From Hoeflea sp. IMCC20628 (GTDB lineage: Bacteria > Pseudomonadota > Alphaproteobacteria > Rhizobiales > Rhizobiaceae): a stretch of 64,000 bases of DNA. The translations under genes were made by a program, and so were the position numbers. Each line of letters opens with the position of its first letter. Position 1 is the stretch's first letter. The notes under the pieces are model-generated. The model searched no databases. It worked only from the letters and a program-made list of their open reading frames with translations, and had not been told where the DNA came from. The stretch spans positions 4,723,662 to 4,787,661 of the forward strand of contig NZ_CP011479.1 of assembly GCF_001011155.1 (NCBI RefSeq), written 5' to 3'. Shown piece by piece: positions 42,047 to 51,360 of this stretch.

Positions 42047-42069
42047 ATAGATTTTTGCGGCTGAGCGAA

Positions 42070-42297
42070 TCAGGCTTTTTCGATGACAAAGGCGTGGCCG
42101 CCGTCGACCGCTTCGTTGCTGATCAGCGGATGGCCGGCTTCCTGGCAGAAATGGGGAATATCGATCACTGCCAGCGGATCCGTGGTCTCGATGCGAATTT
42201 TTGCGCCGCTGGCCAGGTCGCGCAGGTGCTTGCGCAGACGCAACACCGGCAACGGGCATTTCAGACCGCGCAGATCGAGCGTATCTCCGTCGCTCAA
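42070..42297 (-). CDS. TusA/SirA-like sulfurtransferase family protein
   Basis: A 75-residue protein of the TusA/YedF type that carries sulfur as a persulfide on Cys. The N-terminal motif LDLRGLKCPLPVLRLRKHL has the conserved C-P-x-P, and GAKIRIETTDPLAVIDIPHF and the end VIEKA are family-like. It starts with TTG at 42297, overlapping the stop of the L,D-transpeptidase gene (TTGA), and so is coupled to it. Partner is unknown. Confidence 0.9.
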   Translation of the reverse strand: MSDGDTLDLRGLKCPLPVLRLRKHLRDLASGAKIRIETTDPLAVIDIPHFCQEAGHPLISNEAVDGGHAFVIEKA

Positions 42298-43523
42298 TTC
42301 TTGCTCCAGATTTTCCAGAACGGCTTGTTGGGCTGCTCCGCCTGGCTGGGTGTTGCCGCGTTGGCCACTTCTCCAGAGGCTGACGGATTTGGCACCGGGA
42401 CCGGAATACCGCCGAGAGTTGCTTCTGGCGCAGCTTCTACGGCCGCCGTCTGGGCTGCGGCCTCCGGGGCTGGCGCAGTCAGGGCGGCGACCGGGCCAGG
42501 ACCTGCGGTCAGAGCCTTGAGCGGATTGCCTGTCGCAAACAGGCTGAGAACCGGAGCAGGGGATTGACCGCCATTGGCGGCGATCCTGGACTGTTTTTCG
42601 GCTTCGCGCTCGGCGCGTCGGGCCTCGGCCTCCGCCTTGGCCTCGGTGGCGGCGATCTGCTTGGCTTCAAGACTGTCAAATTTTGCGACCGCCTTGGCAA
42701 AGGACTGGTTCCAGTTCTTCTCATAGGCGTTGTAGGCGGACGCGAGCGTGGCCGGCACACGGGCTGGCGGGCAAGCCGCATTTGCCATGAATGCCGCGTT
42801 CTCGATTTCCGGCACCTGGTTGAAGACGTACTGACGATCGCACACTTCCACCTTGGGCGGCTGTTTTGTCAGTTCGAAATGGTCGTAGCCCGTTTTCAGC
42901 ATTTTCCAGAATTCAAAATGCTCGCTGTCGCGGTGTCGCGCCATGTTTTCAGCCGTCATCCGGAACGGCAACGCCTCGACCGTGAAATATTGCTGTCCGC
43001 CCTTGAAGGCGTCCCGGGCGAAGCCGTAAATCTCCAGGACCTGCTCGTCGGTCATCGAATAGCAGCCGGCGGACGAGCAGGCGCCATGCACCATCAGATT
43101 GGAGCCGGTGCGATTGAACGAGCGGTCATAGCTGTTGGGGTAGCCCATGTTGAAGGACAGATAATAGCTCGAATTCGGGTTCATCTGCGCCGGATAGATC
43201 CGGTAGTAACCTTCAGGCGCCTGCCGGTCGCCTTCCCTGAATTTGGGACCGAGTTTGCCGGACCATTTGCAGATTTCGTATGAGGCGATGATATCGAAGC
43301 GCCCATTGCCCTTCTGCTTCCAGACCTCGAGAATGCCCTCTTCCTTGAAAATCCGCATCATGATCGGCGACCGCGTGCTCATGTCGTGCGCCTTCATCTT
43401 GTTGACAAGCTTGGCAGGCAGCGGATGTTCGACCTTGTTGGAGACGGAATCCAGCGCGTCCTGACAACCGGTCAGGCCCAAAAGCAGGATAGGAAGGAAT
43501 CGGAGCGTTCGCATCGGTGTCAT
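42294..43523 (-). CDS. L,D-transpeptidase lipoprotein (YafK-like)
   Basis: Periplasmic cross-linking or anchoring enzyme with a YkuD-type domain. It has about 409 residues. Lipoprotein signal with lipobox LTGC (RTLRFLPILLLGLTGC), a YkuD core with KFREGDRQAPEGYYRIYP, FNMGYPNSYDRSFNRTGSNL and the catalytic HGACSSAGCYSMTD (Cys in SAGC). A charged coiled region and an Ala/Pro-rich tail (GGIPVPVPNPSAS) follow. Start is ATG 43523 or 43514. Family with YafK/DpaA is likely; in those, cleavage of protein-peptidoglycan links also occurs, so the direction of reaction is open. About 290 bases separate it from accA upstream. Confidence 0.88.
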   Translation of the reverse strand: MTPMRTLRFLPILLLGLTGCQDALDSVSNKVEHPLPAKLVNKMKAHDMSTRSPIMMRIFKEEGILEVWKQKGNGRFDIIASYEICKWSGKLGPKFREGDRQAPEGYYRIYPAQMNPNSSYYLSFNMGYPNSYDRSFNRTGSNLMVHGACSSAGCYSMTDEQVLEIYGFARDAFKGGQQYFTVEALPFRMTAENMARHRDSEHFEFWKMLKTGYDHFELTKQPPKVEVCDRQYVFNQVPEIENAAFMANAACPPARVPATLASAYNAYEKNWNQSFAKAVAKFDSLEAKQIAATEAKAEAEARRAEREAEKQSRIAANGGQSPAPVLSLFATGNPLKALTAGPGPVAALTAPAPEAAAQTAAVEAAPEATLGGIPVPVPNPSASGEVANAATPSQAEQPNKPFWKIWSKN

Positions 43524-43816
43524 GGGGTCTCTTAGACTTCGCAATTGCACGTTACCGGGGGTCTCTGGCACTTTCAAGGTGGCATCGGGCCGGGCATTTC
43601 AACGCAATATTACTCCAAACACGGTTCATGAAGCCTTAACTATCCTGCCTGTTTGGCCGCAGGAATCTGCTTTGGCGGCTTCTGGTGCATTTGTTCTTTC
43701 GAGCGGCGAACATGCACCGTGCCTGAGAGTCACACAAATCCGGACGAAAAACACCTGTGTTTGCGCCGCGGATTTTCCCTATTGGCGTCGGAAATGTGGC
43801 CCGAGTACGGCAGCGG

Positions 43817-44773
43817 CTAACCGATTTGGCGTCCGATCTTGAGGAATTTCTTGCGCCGGTCTGCCCGCAACTCGTCACCGGAGAGGCCTGACATCTCTTC
43901 AAGGGCGGCAGCGATGGTGTCTCCGGCCCGGGCAATGGCGCTGGCGTGGTCGCGGTGTGCACCGCCCACCGGTTCGGGAATGATGCCATCGATGATGCCC
44001 AATCCACTGAGATCTTCAGCGGTGATTTTCATCGACGTGGCGGCATCGCGCGCCCGTGTCGGATCACGCCACAAAATCGAGGCGGCGCCTTCTGGCGAGA
44101 TCACCGAATAGATCGAATGCTCAAGCATGTAGACCCGGTTGCCTGTGGCAATCGCGATGGCCCCGCCGGAACCGCCTTCGCCGATGATCACCGAAACAAG
44201 CGGAGCGCGCAGATTGAGGCAGGTTTCCGTCGACCGTGCGATGGCTTCGGCCTGGCCACGCTCTTCAGCTCCCACGCCAGGATAGGCGCCGGCGGTGTCG
44301 ACCAGGGTGATGACCGGGATTTCGAACCGGTCGGCCAGTTCCATGATCCGGATGGCCTTGCGGTAGCCTTCCGGCCGGGCCGAGCCAAAATTATGTTTGA
44401 TGCGGGTCTTGGTGTCGTGGCCCTTTTCCTGACCGATGACGACGACCGGTTCGCCACGAAAGCGGGCGAATCCGGCCTGAATGGCGGCGTCCTCGGCGAA
44501 TTTCCGGTCACCGGCAAGCGGTGTGAATTCGTCGAACAGGGTCTTGGCGTAATCGTTGAAATGCGGCCGGTCGGGATGTCTGGCGACCTGGGTTTTCTGC
44601 CACGGGTTCAGGCGGCCATAGATTTCAGCCATGGCATCGCGGGCCCTGGTTTCGAGCCGGGCGATCTCATCGCCGGTGTCGATGCTCTCGTCCTCGGTGG
44701 CAAGCTTCCTCAATTCAAGGATTTTGCCCTCCAGGTCGGAGATCGGTTTTTCGAAATCAAGGTAATGATGCAT
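43817..44773 (-). CDS. accA: acetyl-CoA carboxylase carboxyltransferase subunit alpha
   Basis: Alpha half of the carboxyltransferase that makes malonyl-CoA with AccD in fatty acid synthesis. It has 318 residues. Family pieces: [16 protein letters not shown] at the start, [59 protein letters not shown] and [18 protein letters not shown]. The ATG at 44773 is the family start; an upstream extension is not. It stands downstream of xerD on the same strand, as is common in rhizobia. Confidence 0.97.
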   Translation of the reverse strand: MHHYLDFEKPISDLEGKILELRKLATEDESIDTGDEIARLETRARDAMAEIYGRLNPWQKTQVARHPDRPHFNDYAKTLFDEFTPLAGDRKFAEDAAIQAGFARFRGEPVVVIGQEKGHDTKTRIKHNFGSARPEGYRKAIRIMELADRFEIPVITLVDTAGAYPGVGAEERGQAEAIARSTETCLNLRAPLVSVIIGEGGSGGAIAIATGNRVYMLEHSIYSVISPEGAASILWRDPTRARDAATSMKITAEDLSGLGIIDGIIPEPVGGAHRDHASAIARAGDTIAAALEEMSGLSGDELRADRRKKFLKIGRQIG

Positions 44774-44875
44774 TGATTTTGTTTCCACGCCAGCTTCCGC
44801 ACATTGTGTTGCCGAATTCAGCCAAGTGCGGTCTGTGAGTGTATCACGCATTGGTTTGGTTGGTTTCGGCCCGGC

Positions 44876-45817
44876 TTAATCGCGACTTTTTGTGGCTTTT
44901 GCAAGAGGGTGATGCTGATTGACAAGTTGTCGCAGGCGCTCATCAAGCACATGGGTGTAGATTTGGGTGGTCGAAATGTCGGCGTGTCCGAGCAACTCCT
45001 GAACCGCGCGAAGGTCGGCGCCGCCGGCCAGCAAATGGCTGGCAAAGGCGTGGCGCAGCACATGCGGAGATACTTTTGCGACCGGAATGCCGGCCCGACC
45101 GGCGACCTCTTTCAACTCACGGGCGAACACCTGGCGCGAGAGATGGCCTTCGGCTGAATTCGCCGGAAACAGATAGCCCGCCTCTTCGGCCGTCTCGCCG
45201 ATTTCCTGTAACCAGATTTCGAGTGCTGCGCGGGCCGGGCGGGACATCGGAACCATCCGTTCCTTAGCGCCCTTGCCGCGGACAATCAGGAAGCGACCCT
45301 CGTCAGCCAGCACACGGTAGGGCAGACCGACTAGTTCGCTGACGCGCATTCCGGTGGCGTAGAGCAATTCCAGAAGCGCGCGAAACCGGATGCGCTGCAG
45401 TGTCTCGGCCTTGTCCTGCGCCATTGCAATGTCGGTTTCAGCCTGGGCAAGCAGCCGCGAGACGTCGTCGATGCTGAGCACCTTGGGCAGTGAGCGGCTT
45501 TTGCGCGGCGAATCAATCACGCCGGTCGGATCGTCGTCGCGCAGACCTTCGGCATGGAGGAACTTGTAGAATTGTCGCAATGCAGAAAGCCGTCGGGCCT
45601 GAGAGGCGGGTGAAAAACCGCGCGCATTGAGATCCCCGAGCAGGCCGCGGATGTCATTGGCCTGAGCTTGTGCCAGCGATGTCCCCAGCGCCTTGAGAAC
45701 CGAGGACGCGTCATCGAGATCCCGGCGATAGGCGTCCAGCGTGTTGTCGGCGGCGCCGCGCTCCGCGCTCATCATTTCGAGGAAGGCCTCGGCATTGGCG
45801 GCGCTCAGATCACGCAT
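44876..45817 (-). CDS. xerD: site-specific tyrosine recombinase XerD
   Basis: Works with XerC at dif to resolve chromosome dimers. It has 313 residues. N-terminal SAM-like domain ([20 protein letters not shown]), catalytic Arg in [11 protein letters not shown], HxLRH in [14 protein letters not shown], the second His in [16 protein letters not shown] containing the nucleophile Tyr. The ATG at 45817 is preceded by AGGAG; a TTG at 45838 overlapping the small upstream gene's stop is an alternative. The upstream small gene and aroK-aroB are the usual rhizobial neighbours. It is a core recombinase, not an island integrase. Confidence 0.95.
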   Translation of the reverse strand: MRDLSAANAEAFLEMMSAERGAADNTLDAYRRDLDDASSVLKALGTSLAQAQANDIRGLLGDLNARGFSPASQARRLSALRQFYKFLHAEGLRDDDPTGVIDSPRKSRSLPKVLSIDDVSRLLAQAETDIAMAQDKAETLQRIRFRALLELLYATGMRVSELVGLPYRVLADEGRFLIVRGKGAKERMVPMSRPARAALEIWLQEIGETAEEAGYLFPANSAEGHLSRQVFARELKEVAGRAGIPVAKVSPHVLRHAFASHLLAGGADLRAVQELLGHADISTTQIYTHVLDERLRQLVNQHHPLAKATKSRD

Positions 45818-45834
45818 GAGCTCAAAGGCTCCTG

Positions 45835-45978
45835 TCAATTGTTGAGTTTGTCAGTCGGAACGCGCACGGTTACTTCGCGATCGACCGGTTCTACATACAG
45901 CACCAATGCGAACATGGCGCCGTATACGATGCCAACGAGCACTGCGCACAGGAACAGGAACCGAAACAGGGATGGCAT
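45835..45978 (-). CDS. small conserved membrane protein, 47 residues
   Basis: A short frame, [20 protein letters not shown] onward, with one transmembrane helix (about residues 6-29) and a short exposed tail ending [12 protein letters not shown]. It lies between the xerD and aroK genes. The hydrophobic helix followed by a charged tail, with core-like codon use, supports a real gene; no enzyme motif. The stop is directly followed by xerD (possible TTGA overlap), so it should be cotranscribed with it. Confidence 0.7.
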   Translation of the reverse strand: MPSLFRFLFLCAVLVGIVYGAMFALVLYVEPVDREVTVRVPTDKLNN

Positions 45979-46126
45979 GAGCACTCCGGTGAACTGGTGA
46001 AGGTGCTGTTATGCGGCAGGGCGAACATTGTTTCAAGGTGGATACCGACAGCCGTGTATGCTTGACGCGCCGCCGGACATGGCCAATAGAAGGCCCGGAC
46101 CATTGGCCTGAGGGCGGGGGAGACAA

Positions 46127-46723
46127 TTGACGGGACCGCAGGCAAGCGCGCAGGAACTGGATATCACGAGAGCGCAGCGTGTGCTCGGCCACCGCAATCT
46201 GGTGTTTGTCGGCCTTATGGGGGCTGGCAAATCGGCCATTGGCCGGCTGGTTGCACAGATGCTCGAGATCCCGTTCGTCGATTCGGACCACGAAATCGAG
46301 CGGGTGTCACGGATGACAATCCCCGAACTCTTTGAAATTTATGGCGAGCCGGAATTCAGGGCGCTGGAAGCGCGGGTGATCAGGCGTTTACTCAAGACCG
46401 GGCCGCGGGTTCTGTCGACCGGCGGAGGAGCGTTCATGAATGAATCGATCCGTGCCAACGTGCTTGCCAATGGCCTGTCGGTCTGGCTGAAGGCGGATCT
46501 CGACGTGCTGTGGATGCGGGTCAACAAACGTGGCAGCCGCCCGCTGCTGAAAACCGCCAATCCCAGACAGACGCTCTCGGATCTGCTTGATCAACGCTAT
46601 CCGGTGTATGAGTTGGCCGACGTGACAGTCCAGTCACGAGACGTTGACAAGGAAACAATCGCCACCGAAACAGTTGCTGCAATTGCCAGCCTGGATGGTG
46701 GTCAGGAAACGGTGCCAAACTGA
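46127..46723 (+). CDS. aroK: shikimate kinase
   Basis: Phosphorylates shikimate in the pathway to chorismate. It has 198 residues. P-loop GLMGAGKSAIGRLV (about 29-42), the shikimate-binding DSDHEIE and STGGGAFM motifs, and the lid RGSRPLLKT. The start is TTG at 46127 with GGGGGAG upstream. The stop overlaps the aroB start (TGATG), so aroK-aroB-corC form a coupled operon. Confidence 0.96.
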   Translation: MTGPQASAQELDITRAQRVLGHRNLVFVGLMGAGKSAIGRLVAQMLEIPFVDSDHEIERVSRMTIPELFEIYGEPEFRALEARVIRRLLKTGPRVLSTGGGAFMNESIRANVLANGLSVWLKADLDVLWMRVNKRGSRPLLKTANPRQTLSDLLDQRYPVYELADVTVQSRDVDKETIATETVAAIASLDGGQETVPN

Positions 46724-47847
46724 TGATCCAAACTCAACCCCGTGAAACCGTGCGTGTCGATCTTGGCGAGCGCAGCTACGACATTGTCATCGGTCCCGGC
46801 TTGATAGCCCAGGCCGGAGCAGAAATCGCGGCGCGCAACCCAGGCGTACGCTGCGCGGTGATTACGGATCGCAACGTCGCTGCCACGCATCTTGATGCGC
46901 TGCTTGCGAGTTTGGCCGCTGGCGGGGTAGAGGCGGTGCCGCTGGTTCTGGAGCCTGGTGAGAAAACCAAGCGCTTCGAAGAGCTGATTCGCGTCTGTGA
47001 TCATGTGCTGGGTGCGCGTCTCGAACGCGGCGACGCGGTGGTGGCCCTGGGCGGCGGAGTGATTGGCGATCTCTCCGGTTTTGCGGCGGGCATCGTGCGG
47101 CGTGGCATGGGCTTCATTCAGATCCCGACCAGCCTGCTCGCCCAGGTCGATTCCTCTGTGGGTGGCAAGACCGGGATCAACGCCTCGCAAGGAAAGAACC
47201 TGATCGGGGTTTTCCATCAACCGGATCTGGTGCTGGCCGACAGCGATGTTCTCGACACGCTGCCGATTCGCGAGTTCCGCGCCGGCTATGCCGAGGTGGC
47301 GAAATATGGGCTGATCGACCGTCCGGAGTTTTTTGCCTGGCTTGAGAAAAACTGGCGTGAAGTGTTTTCCGGCGGGCCGGCGCGCATTCAAGCCATCGCC
47401 ACGGCGTGTCAGGCAAAAGCCGAAGTGGTGGCTGCCGATGAACGAGAGCACGGCGCGCGGGCGCTGCTCAATCTCGGCCACACATTCGGTCATGCGCTGG
47501 AAGCAGCGACCGAGTATGATGGCCGGCGTCTGGTGCATGGCGAGGGCGTGGCCATCGGCATGGTGCTGGCGTATGAATTCTCGGCCCGGATGAATCTCGC
47601 CAGTCCTGATGATGCGGAGCGGGTCCGGCGCCATTTGGACGAAGTGGGGTTGCCGACCCGGATGTCAGACATTGAAGGTGGGCTGCCGGCAACCGATATA
47701 CTGATGAAGGCCATTGCGCAGGACAAGAAAGTCAGGCGCGGTGATCTGACCTTCATACTGACGCGTGGAATCGGCCAATCCTTTATTGCCGACAATGTGC
47801 CGGTGAATGAAGTGTTCCGATTTCTTGAGGACAAGCGGGCATCATGA
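46723..47847 (+). CDS. aroB: 3-dehydroquinate synthase
   Basis: Closes the ring in the second step of the shikimate pathway, using NAD and zinc. It has 374 residues. Characteristic EPGEKTKRFEELIRVCDHVL, VVALGGGVIGDLSGFAAG, QIPTSLLAQVDSSVGGKTGI, and the metal site around LLNLGHTFGHALEA and LVHGEGVAIGMVLA. It overlaps aroK at the start and the CorC-like gene at the end. Confidence 0.97.
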   Translation: MIQTQPRETVRVDLGERSYDIVIGPGLIAQAGAEIAARNPGVRCAVITDRNVAATHLDALLASLAAGGVEAVPLVLEPGEKTKRFEELIRVCDHVLGARLERGDAVVALGGGVIGDLSGFAAGIVRRGMGFIQIPTSLLAQVDSSVGGKTGINASQGKNLIGVFHQPDLVLADSDVLDTLPIREFRAGYAEVAKYGLIDRPEFFAWLEKNWREVFSGGPARIQAIATACQAKAEVVAADEREHGARALLNLGHTFGHALEAATEYDGRRLVHGEGVAIGMVLAYEFSARMNLASPDDAERVRRHLDEVGLPTRMSDIEGGLPATDILMKAIAQDKKVRRGDLTFILTRGIGQSFIADNVPVNEVFRFLEDKRAS

Positions 47848-49139
47848 TGCTGGAAACTATCGTCGCAACAGTGACCGAACACGGCCTCACCATCCTGGCG
47901 ATCCTGGTGCTGATCGGGCTGTCGGGTTTCTTCTCGGGTTCCGAGACCGCGCTGACCGCGGCATCGCGGGCGCGGATGCATTCGCTCGAGACCAGCGGCG
48001 ATGAGCGTGCTGCCACGGTCAATACATTGATCCAGCGCAAGGATCGGCTGATCGGAGCGCTGCTGATCGGCAACAATCTGGTCAACATCCTGGCTTCGGC
48101 CCTGGCGACGAGCGTGCTTTTGTCTATTTTTGGCGATTCCGGTGTCGCCGTGGCGACATTGACCATGACCCTGCTGCTGGTGATCTTTGCCGAAGTGCTG
48201 CCCAAGAGCTGGGCGATCTCGACGCCGGACAGGTTCGCTATGGTCGTGGCGCCGGTGGTCAAGGCTTTCGTTGTTGTCGTCGGCCCGATGTCGAGCTTCA
48301 TCAACTGGATCGTACGCCACATCATGTCGCTGTTCGGAATCACCTTTGCTTCCGAAACCTCGATGCTCTCGGCGCATGAGGAAATCCGCGGCGCGGTGGA
48401 CCTGCTTCACCGCGAGGGATCGGTGATCAAGGCGGACCGCGACCGGCTTGGCGGGTTGCTGGACCTGGGTGAACTGGAAGTTTCCGACGTGATGATCCAC
48501 CGCACTTCTATGCGGATGCTCAATGCCGACGACACGCCAGAGGTCAATGTCCGGGCGGTTCTTGAAAGCCATTATACAAGAATGCCGATCTGGCGAGGGA
48601 CGACAGACAACATCATCGGCATCATTCATGCCAAGGACGTGTTGCGCGTGCTGGCCGACGTCGCCAACGAACCGCAGCGCATGGACGTCGTCAAGATCGC
48701 CCAGAAGCCCTGGTTCGTGCCTGACACCACCAGCGTGCCGGATCAGCTTAACGCGTTTTTGCGCCGCAAGGCCCACATTGCCATCGTGGTGGACGAGTAT
48801 GGTGAAGTGGAGGGGCTGGTGACGCTTGAGGACATTCTCGAGGAGATTGTCGGTGATATCGCCGATGAGCACGACGCCGAGGTTCAGGGAGTCTGGCAGG
48901 AGGCCGACGGCTCGATCGTTGTCGACGGATCAGTGCCAATTCGCGACCTCAACCGGGCGCTGGACTGGTCTCTGCCCGATGACGAGGCGACCACAGTGGC
49001 TGGTCTGGTGATTCACGAATCACAGACAATCCCCGAGGAAAAGCAGGCCTTCACTTTTCATGGCAAACGCTTTGTCGTGATGAAACGGGAACGCAACAGA
49101 ATCACCCGGCTCAGGATAAGGCCGGCGGACAAGGTGTAG
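47844..49139 (+). CDS. HlyC/CorC (CNNM) family membrane protein with CBS domains
   Basis: Membrane protein of the CorC/CNNM family, linked to magnesium or cobalt efflux or resistance. It has 431 residues: a CNNM transmembrane domain ([20 protein letters not shown] and three more helices to about 155), two CBS domains ([20 protein letters not shown] through [17 protein letters not shown]; then [20 protein letters not shown]), and a C-terminal CorC_HlyC domain ([20 protein letters not shown]). Overlaps aroB by four bases and is translated with it. Confidence 0.93.
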   Translation: MMLETIVATVTEHGLTILAILVLIGLSGFFSGSETALTAASRARMHSLETSGDERAATVNTLIQRKDRLIGALLIGNNLVNILASALATSVLLSIFGDSGVAVATLTMTLLLVIFAEVLPKSWAISTPDRFAMVVAPVVKAFVVVVGPMSSFINWIVRHIMSLFGITFASETSMLSAHEEIRGAVDLLHREGSVIKADRDRLGGLLDLGELEVSDVMIHRTSMRMLNADDTPEVNVRAVLESHYTRMPIWRGTTDNIIGIIHAKDVLRVLADVANEPQRMDVVKIAQKPWFVPDTTSVPDQLNAFLRRKAHIAIVVDEYGEVEGLVTLEDILEEIVGDIADEHDAEVQGVWQEADGSIVVDGSVPIRDLNRALDWSLPDDEATTVAGLVIHESQTIPEEKQAFTFHGKRFVVMKRERNRITRLRIRPADKV

Positions 49140-49175
49140 CTGCTTCAGCTGTGCTGAATGGTTAAGCCGGCAGGA

Positions 49176-49478
49176 CTACCAGCGGGTTGGTTCGCCCGGC
49201 GCGGAGGCTTCGACCGCCATGGCGTGCAATCCGCTGTCAAGTTCATCCTTGAGCAATTCGTTGACGGCGCGATGGCGCTGGATGCGGGACAGGCCGGAAA
49301 AGGCCGGTGCGACAATGCGGATCCGGAAATGGGTTTCGCCGGTGCCATCAAAGGACCCGTGCGCGTCGCTATCGGAATTGTGATGGCCGGCATGCAGGTG
49401 ACTTTCATTGATCACCACGAGCCGTTCGGGTTGAAAACGTGTCGTCAGGGCTGTTTCAATGCGGTTCTGGCGGGACAT
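49176..49478 (-). CDS. bolA: BolA family protein
   Basis: Small class II KH-like regulator/chaperone that works with monothiol glutaredoxins in iron-sulfur trafficking. It has 100 residues starting MSRQNRIETALTTRFQPERL. The core LVVINESHLHAGH, THFRIRIVAPAFSGLSRIQR, HRAVNELLKDEL and LHAMAVEASAPGE are family features; the conserved His residues are present. Start at 49478 chosen over a longer frame. It is divergent from the J-domain gene and convergent with corC. Confidence 0.93.
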   Translation of the reverse strand: MSRQNRIETALTTRFQPERLVVINESHLHAGHHNSDSDAHGSFDGTGETHFRIRIVAPAFSGLSRIQRHRAVNELLKDELDSGLHAMAVEASAPGEPTRW

Positions 49479-49665
49479 GAAGGCGCTCCTGGGGGTTCTG
49501 TGTCTGTCAGGCATCCACAAAGGGAGACTCGACAGACCATAATCCGGTCACAAAAACCGGCTGTCACGATATGCGTGGTGGCATTCGAAGCCGAGACGGA
49601 GTACTCAGCTTGAATCTTTCTTGTCAATCCTTGTTCGTTAAGTGCGGAGCATCATTATCGTCGAT

Positions 49666-50283
49666 ATGAAACTGGATTCCAAATATTTTGACAGCATTCG
49701 CGTCCGCCGCAAGGGCGCGAAAAAGGCTGAGCCCACCGTGCCTGAGTGTCAGTGGGATGGCTGCGCCAAACCCGGCGCGCATCGCGCCCCCGTGGGCCGC
49801 GATGCGGAGGGGCAGTACTTCATGTTCTGCGTCGACCACGCGCGGGAGTACAACAAGGGCTACAATTATTTCTCCGGCCTGTCCGATGGCGAGATCGCCC
49901 GTTATCAGAAAGAGGCGCTGACCGGAAACCGGCCAACCTGGAAAATGGGCGTAGACCGGTCGGCCGAAAGCGGCCCGACCCAGTCGACCGCCAAATCGGG
50001 ATCAGCCAGTTCTCAAGCACGGATGCGCGACCCGCACGGTTTCATCAACGAAACCCGGCCGCACCGGCCGGTGCGTGCACGCAAGGTCAAAACGCTGGAG
50101 GCAAAGGCGTTCGATACGCTCAGTCTGGCCGCGAATGCGACATCGACGGAGATCAAGGCGCGCTACAAGGATCTGGTCAAACAACACCACCCGGATGCCA
50201 ATGGCGGCGACCGCGGCTCAGAGGACAGATTCCGTGCCGTCATCCAGGCCTACCAATTGTTAAAGCAGTCTGGTTTCTGCTAA
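49666..50283 (+). CDS. J-domain (DnaJ-like) protein
   Basis: Co-chaperone-like protein of 205 residues. A Cys-containing N-terminal part (CQWDGCAKPGAHRAPV, then FMFCVDHAREYNKGYNYFSG) may bind zinc; a variable linker follows; the C-terminal J domain (FDTLSLAANATSTEIKARYK, HHPDANGGDRGSEDRFRAVI) carries the HPD triad that stimulates DnaK. This pattern with bolA before and cobS after it is common in Rhizobiales. The start is ATG 49666. Confidence 0.9.
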   Translation: MKLDSKYFDSIRVRRKGAKKAEPTVPECQWDGCAKPGAHRAPVGRDAEGQYFMFCVDHAREYNKGYNYFSGLSDGEIARYQKEALTGNRPTWKMGVDRSAESGPTQSTAKSGSASSQARMRDPHGFINETRPHRPVRARKVKTLEAKAFDTLSLAANATSTEIKARYKDLVKQHHPDANGGDRGSEDRFRAVIQAYQLLKQSGFC

Positions 50284-50353
50284 GCGAACAGTCTAAGCAG
50301 GATCGGACAGGAGAGACGGCCCGCGAGCTTTATAGCCAGGCCTTGGAGACATG

Positions 50354-51349
50354 ATGAGCAAGATCGACCTCGACATAACCAACCTCCCAGATACCACCGT
50401 CAATGTGCGTGAGGTGTTTGGCATTGATTCGGACATCTCTGTCCCGGCCTACAAGGAGCGCGACTCCTATGTGCCGGACCTCGATCCCGACTATCTGTTT
50501 GACCGCGACACCACGCTCGCCATCCTCGCAGGCTTTGCCCACAACCGCCGCGTGATGGTCTCCGGTTATCACGGAACCGGCAAATCGACCCATATCGAGC
50601 AGGTTGCGGCGCGGCTCAACTGGCCCTGCGTGCGCGTCAATCTCGACAGCCATGTCAGCCGAATCGATCTCGTCGGCAAGGACGCGATCGTTGTCCGCGA
50701 CGGGATGCAGATCACCGAATTCAAGGATGGCATTCTGCCCTGGGCGTACCAGCATAATGTTGCGCTGGTGTTTGATGAATATGATGCCGGCCGTCCGGAC
50801 GTGATGTTCGTGATCCAGCGGGTGCTTGAATCTTCGGGCCGCCTGACGCTGCTTGACCAGAGCCGCGTCATCAGGCCGCATCCGGCGTTCCGCCTGTTCG
50901 CCACCGCCAACACGGTTGGCCTTGGCGATACCACCGGGCTTTATCACGGCACCCAGCAGATCAACCAGGCGCAGATGGACCGCTGGTCGATCGTGACCAC
51001 GCTGAATTACCTGCCGCATGATCATGAGGTCGATATTGTCGCCTCCAAGGTCAAGGATTTCGCCAAGGGCGATGGCCGCGAAACAATTTCGCGCATGGTA
51101 CGGGTGGCAGACATGACCCGGTCTTCCTTCATCAATGGTGATCTTTCGACGGTGATGAGCCCGCGCACGGTGATCATGTGGGCTGAAAACGCCGTGATCT
51201 TTGGCGATGTGGCGATGGCCTTTCGCCTGACCTTCCTCAACAAGTGCGATGAACTGGAACGATCGCTGGTGGCTGAACACTATCAACGGGCGTTTGGCGT
51301 CGAGTTGAAGGAAAGTGCCGCCAATATCGTTCTCAGCGCAACCGCCTGA
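50354..51349 (+). CDS. cobS: cobaltochelatase subunit CobS (AAA+)
   Basis: AAA+ ATPase that with CobT and CobN inserts cobalt into hydrogenobyrinate diamide in the aerobic vitamin B12 pathway. It has 331 residues. Walker [13 protein letters not shown] (about 73-84), Walker [19 protein letters not shown], sensor [19 protein letters not shown]. Two adjacent ATG codons are available (50351 and 50354); the ribosome site GGAG fits the second. CobT follows after 11 bases. CobN is not in the window. Confidence 0.96.
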   Translation: MSKIDLDITNLPDTTVNVREVFGIDSDISVPAYKERDSYVPDLDPDYLFDRDTTLAILAGFAHNRRVMVSGYHGTGKSTHIEQVAARLNWPCVRVNLDSHVSRIDLVGKDAIVVRDGMQITEFKDGILPWAYQHNVALVFDEYDAGRPDVMFVIQRVLESSGRLTLLDQSRVIRPHPAFRLFATANTVGLGDTTGLYHGTQQINQAQMDRWSIVTTLNYLPHDHEVDIVASKVKDFAKGDGRETISRMVRVADMTRSSFINGDLSTVMSPRTVIMWAENAVIFGDVAMAFRLTFLNKCDELERSLVAEHYQRAFGVELKESAANIVLSATA

Positions 51350-51360
51350 CGGATCCTGCC

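Noticed and set aside
44876-45817. XerD considered as the integrase of the island.
   Set aside because: Sequence and neighbours are those of the core chromosome-dimer resolvase, and it lies outside the island on the far side of the tRNA.
47490-48872. A 460-codon frame antisense to aroB and corC.
   Set aside because: Shadow of two well-supported genes on the opposite strand; His/Arg/Asp-rich composition with no motif.
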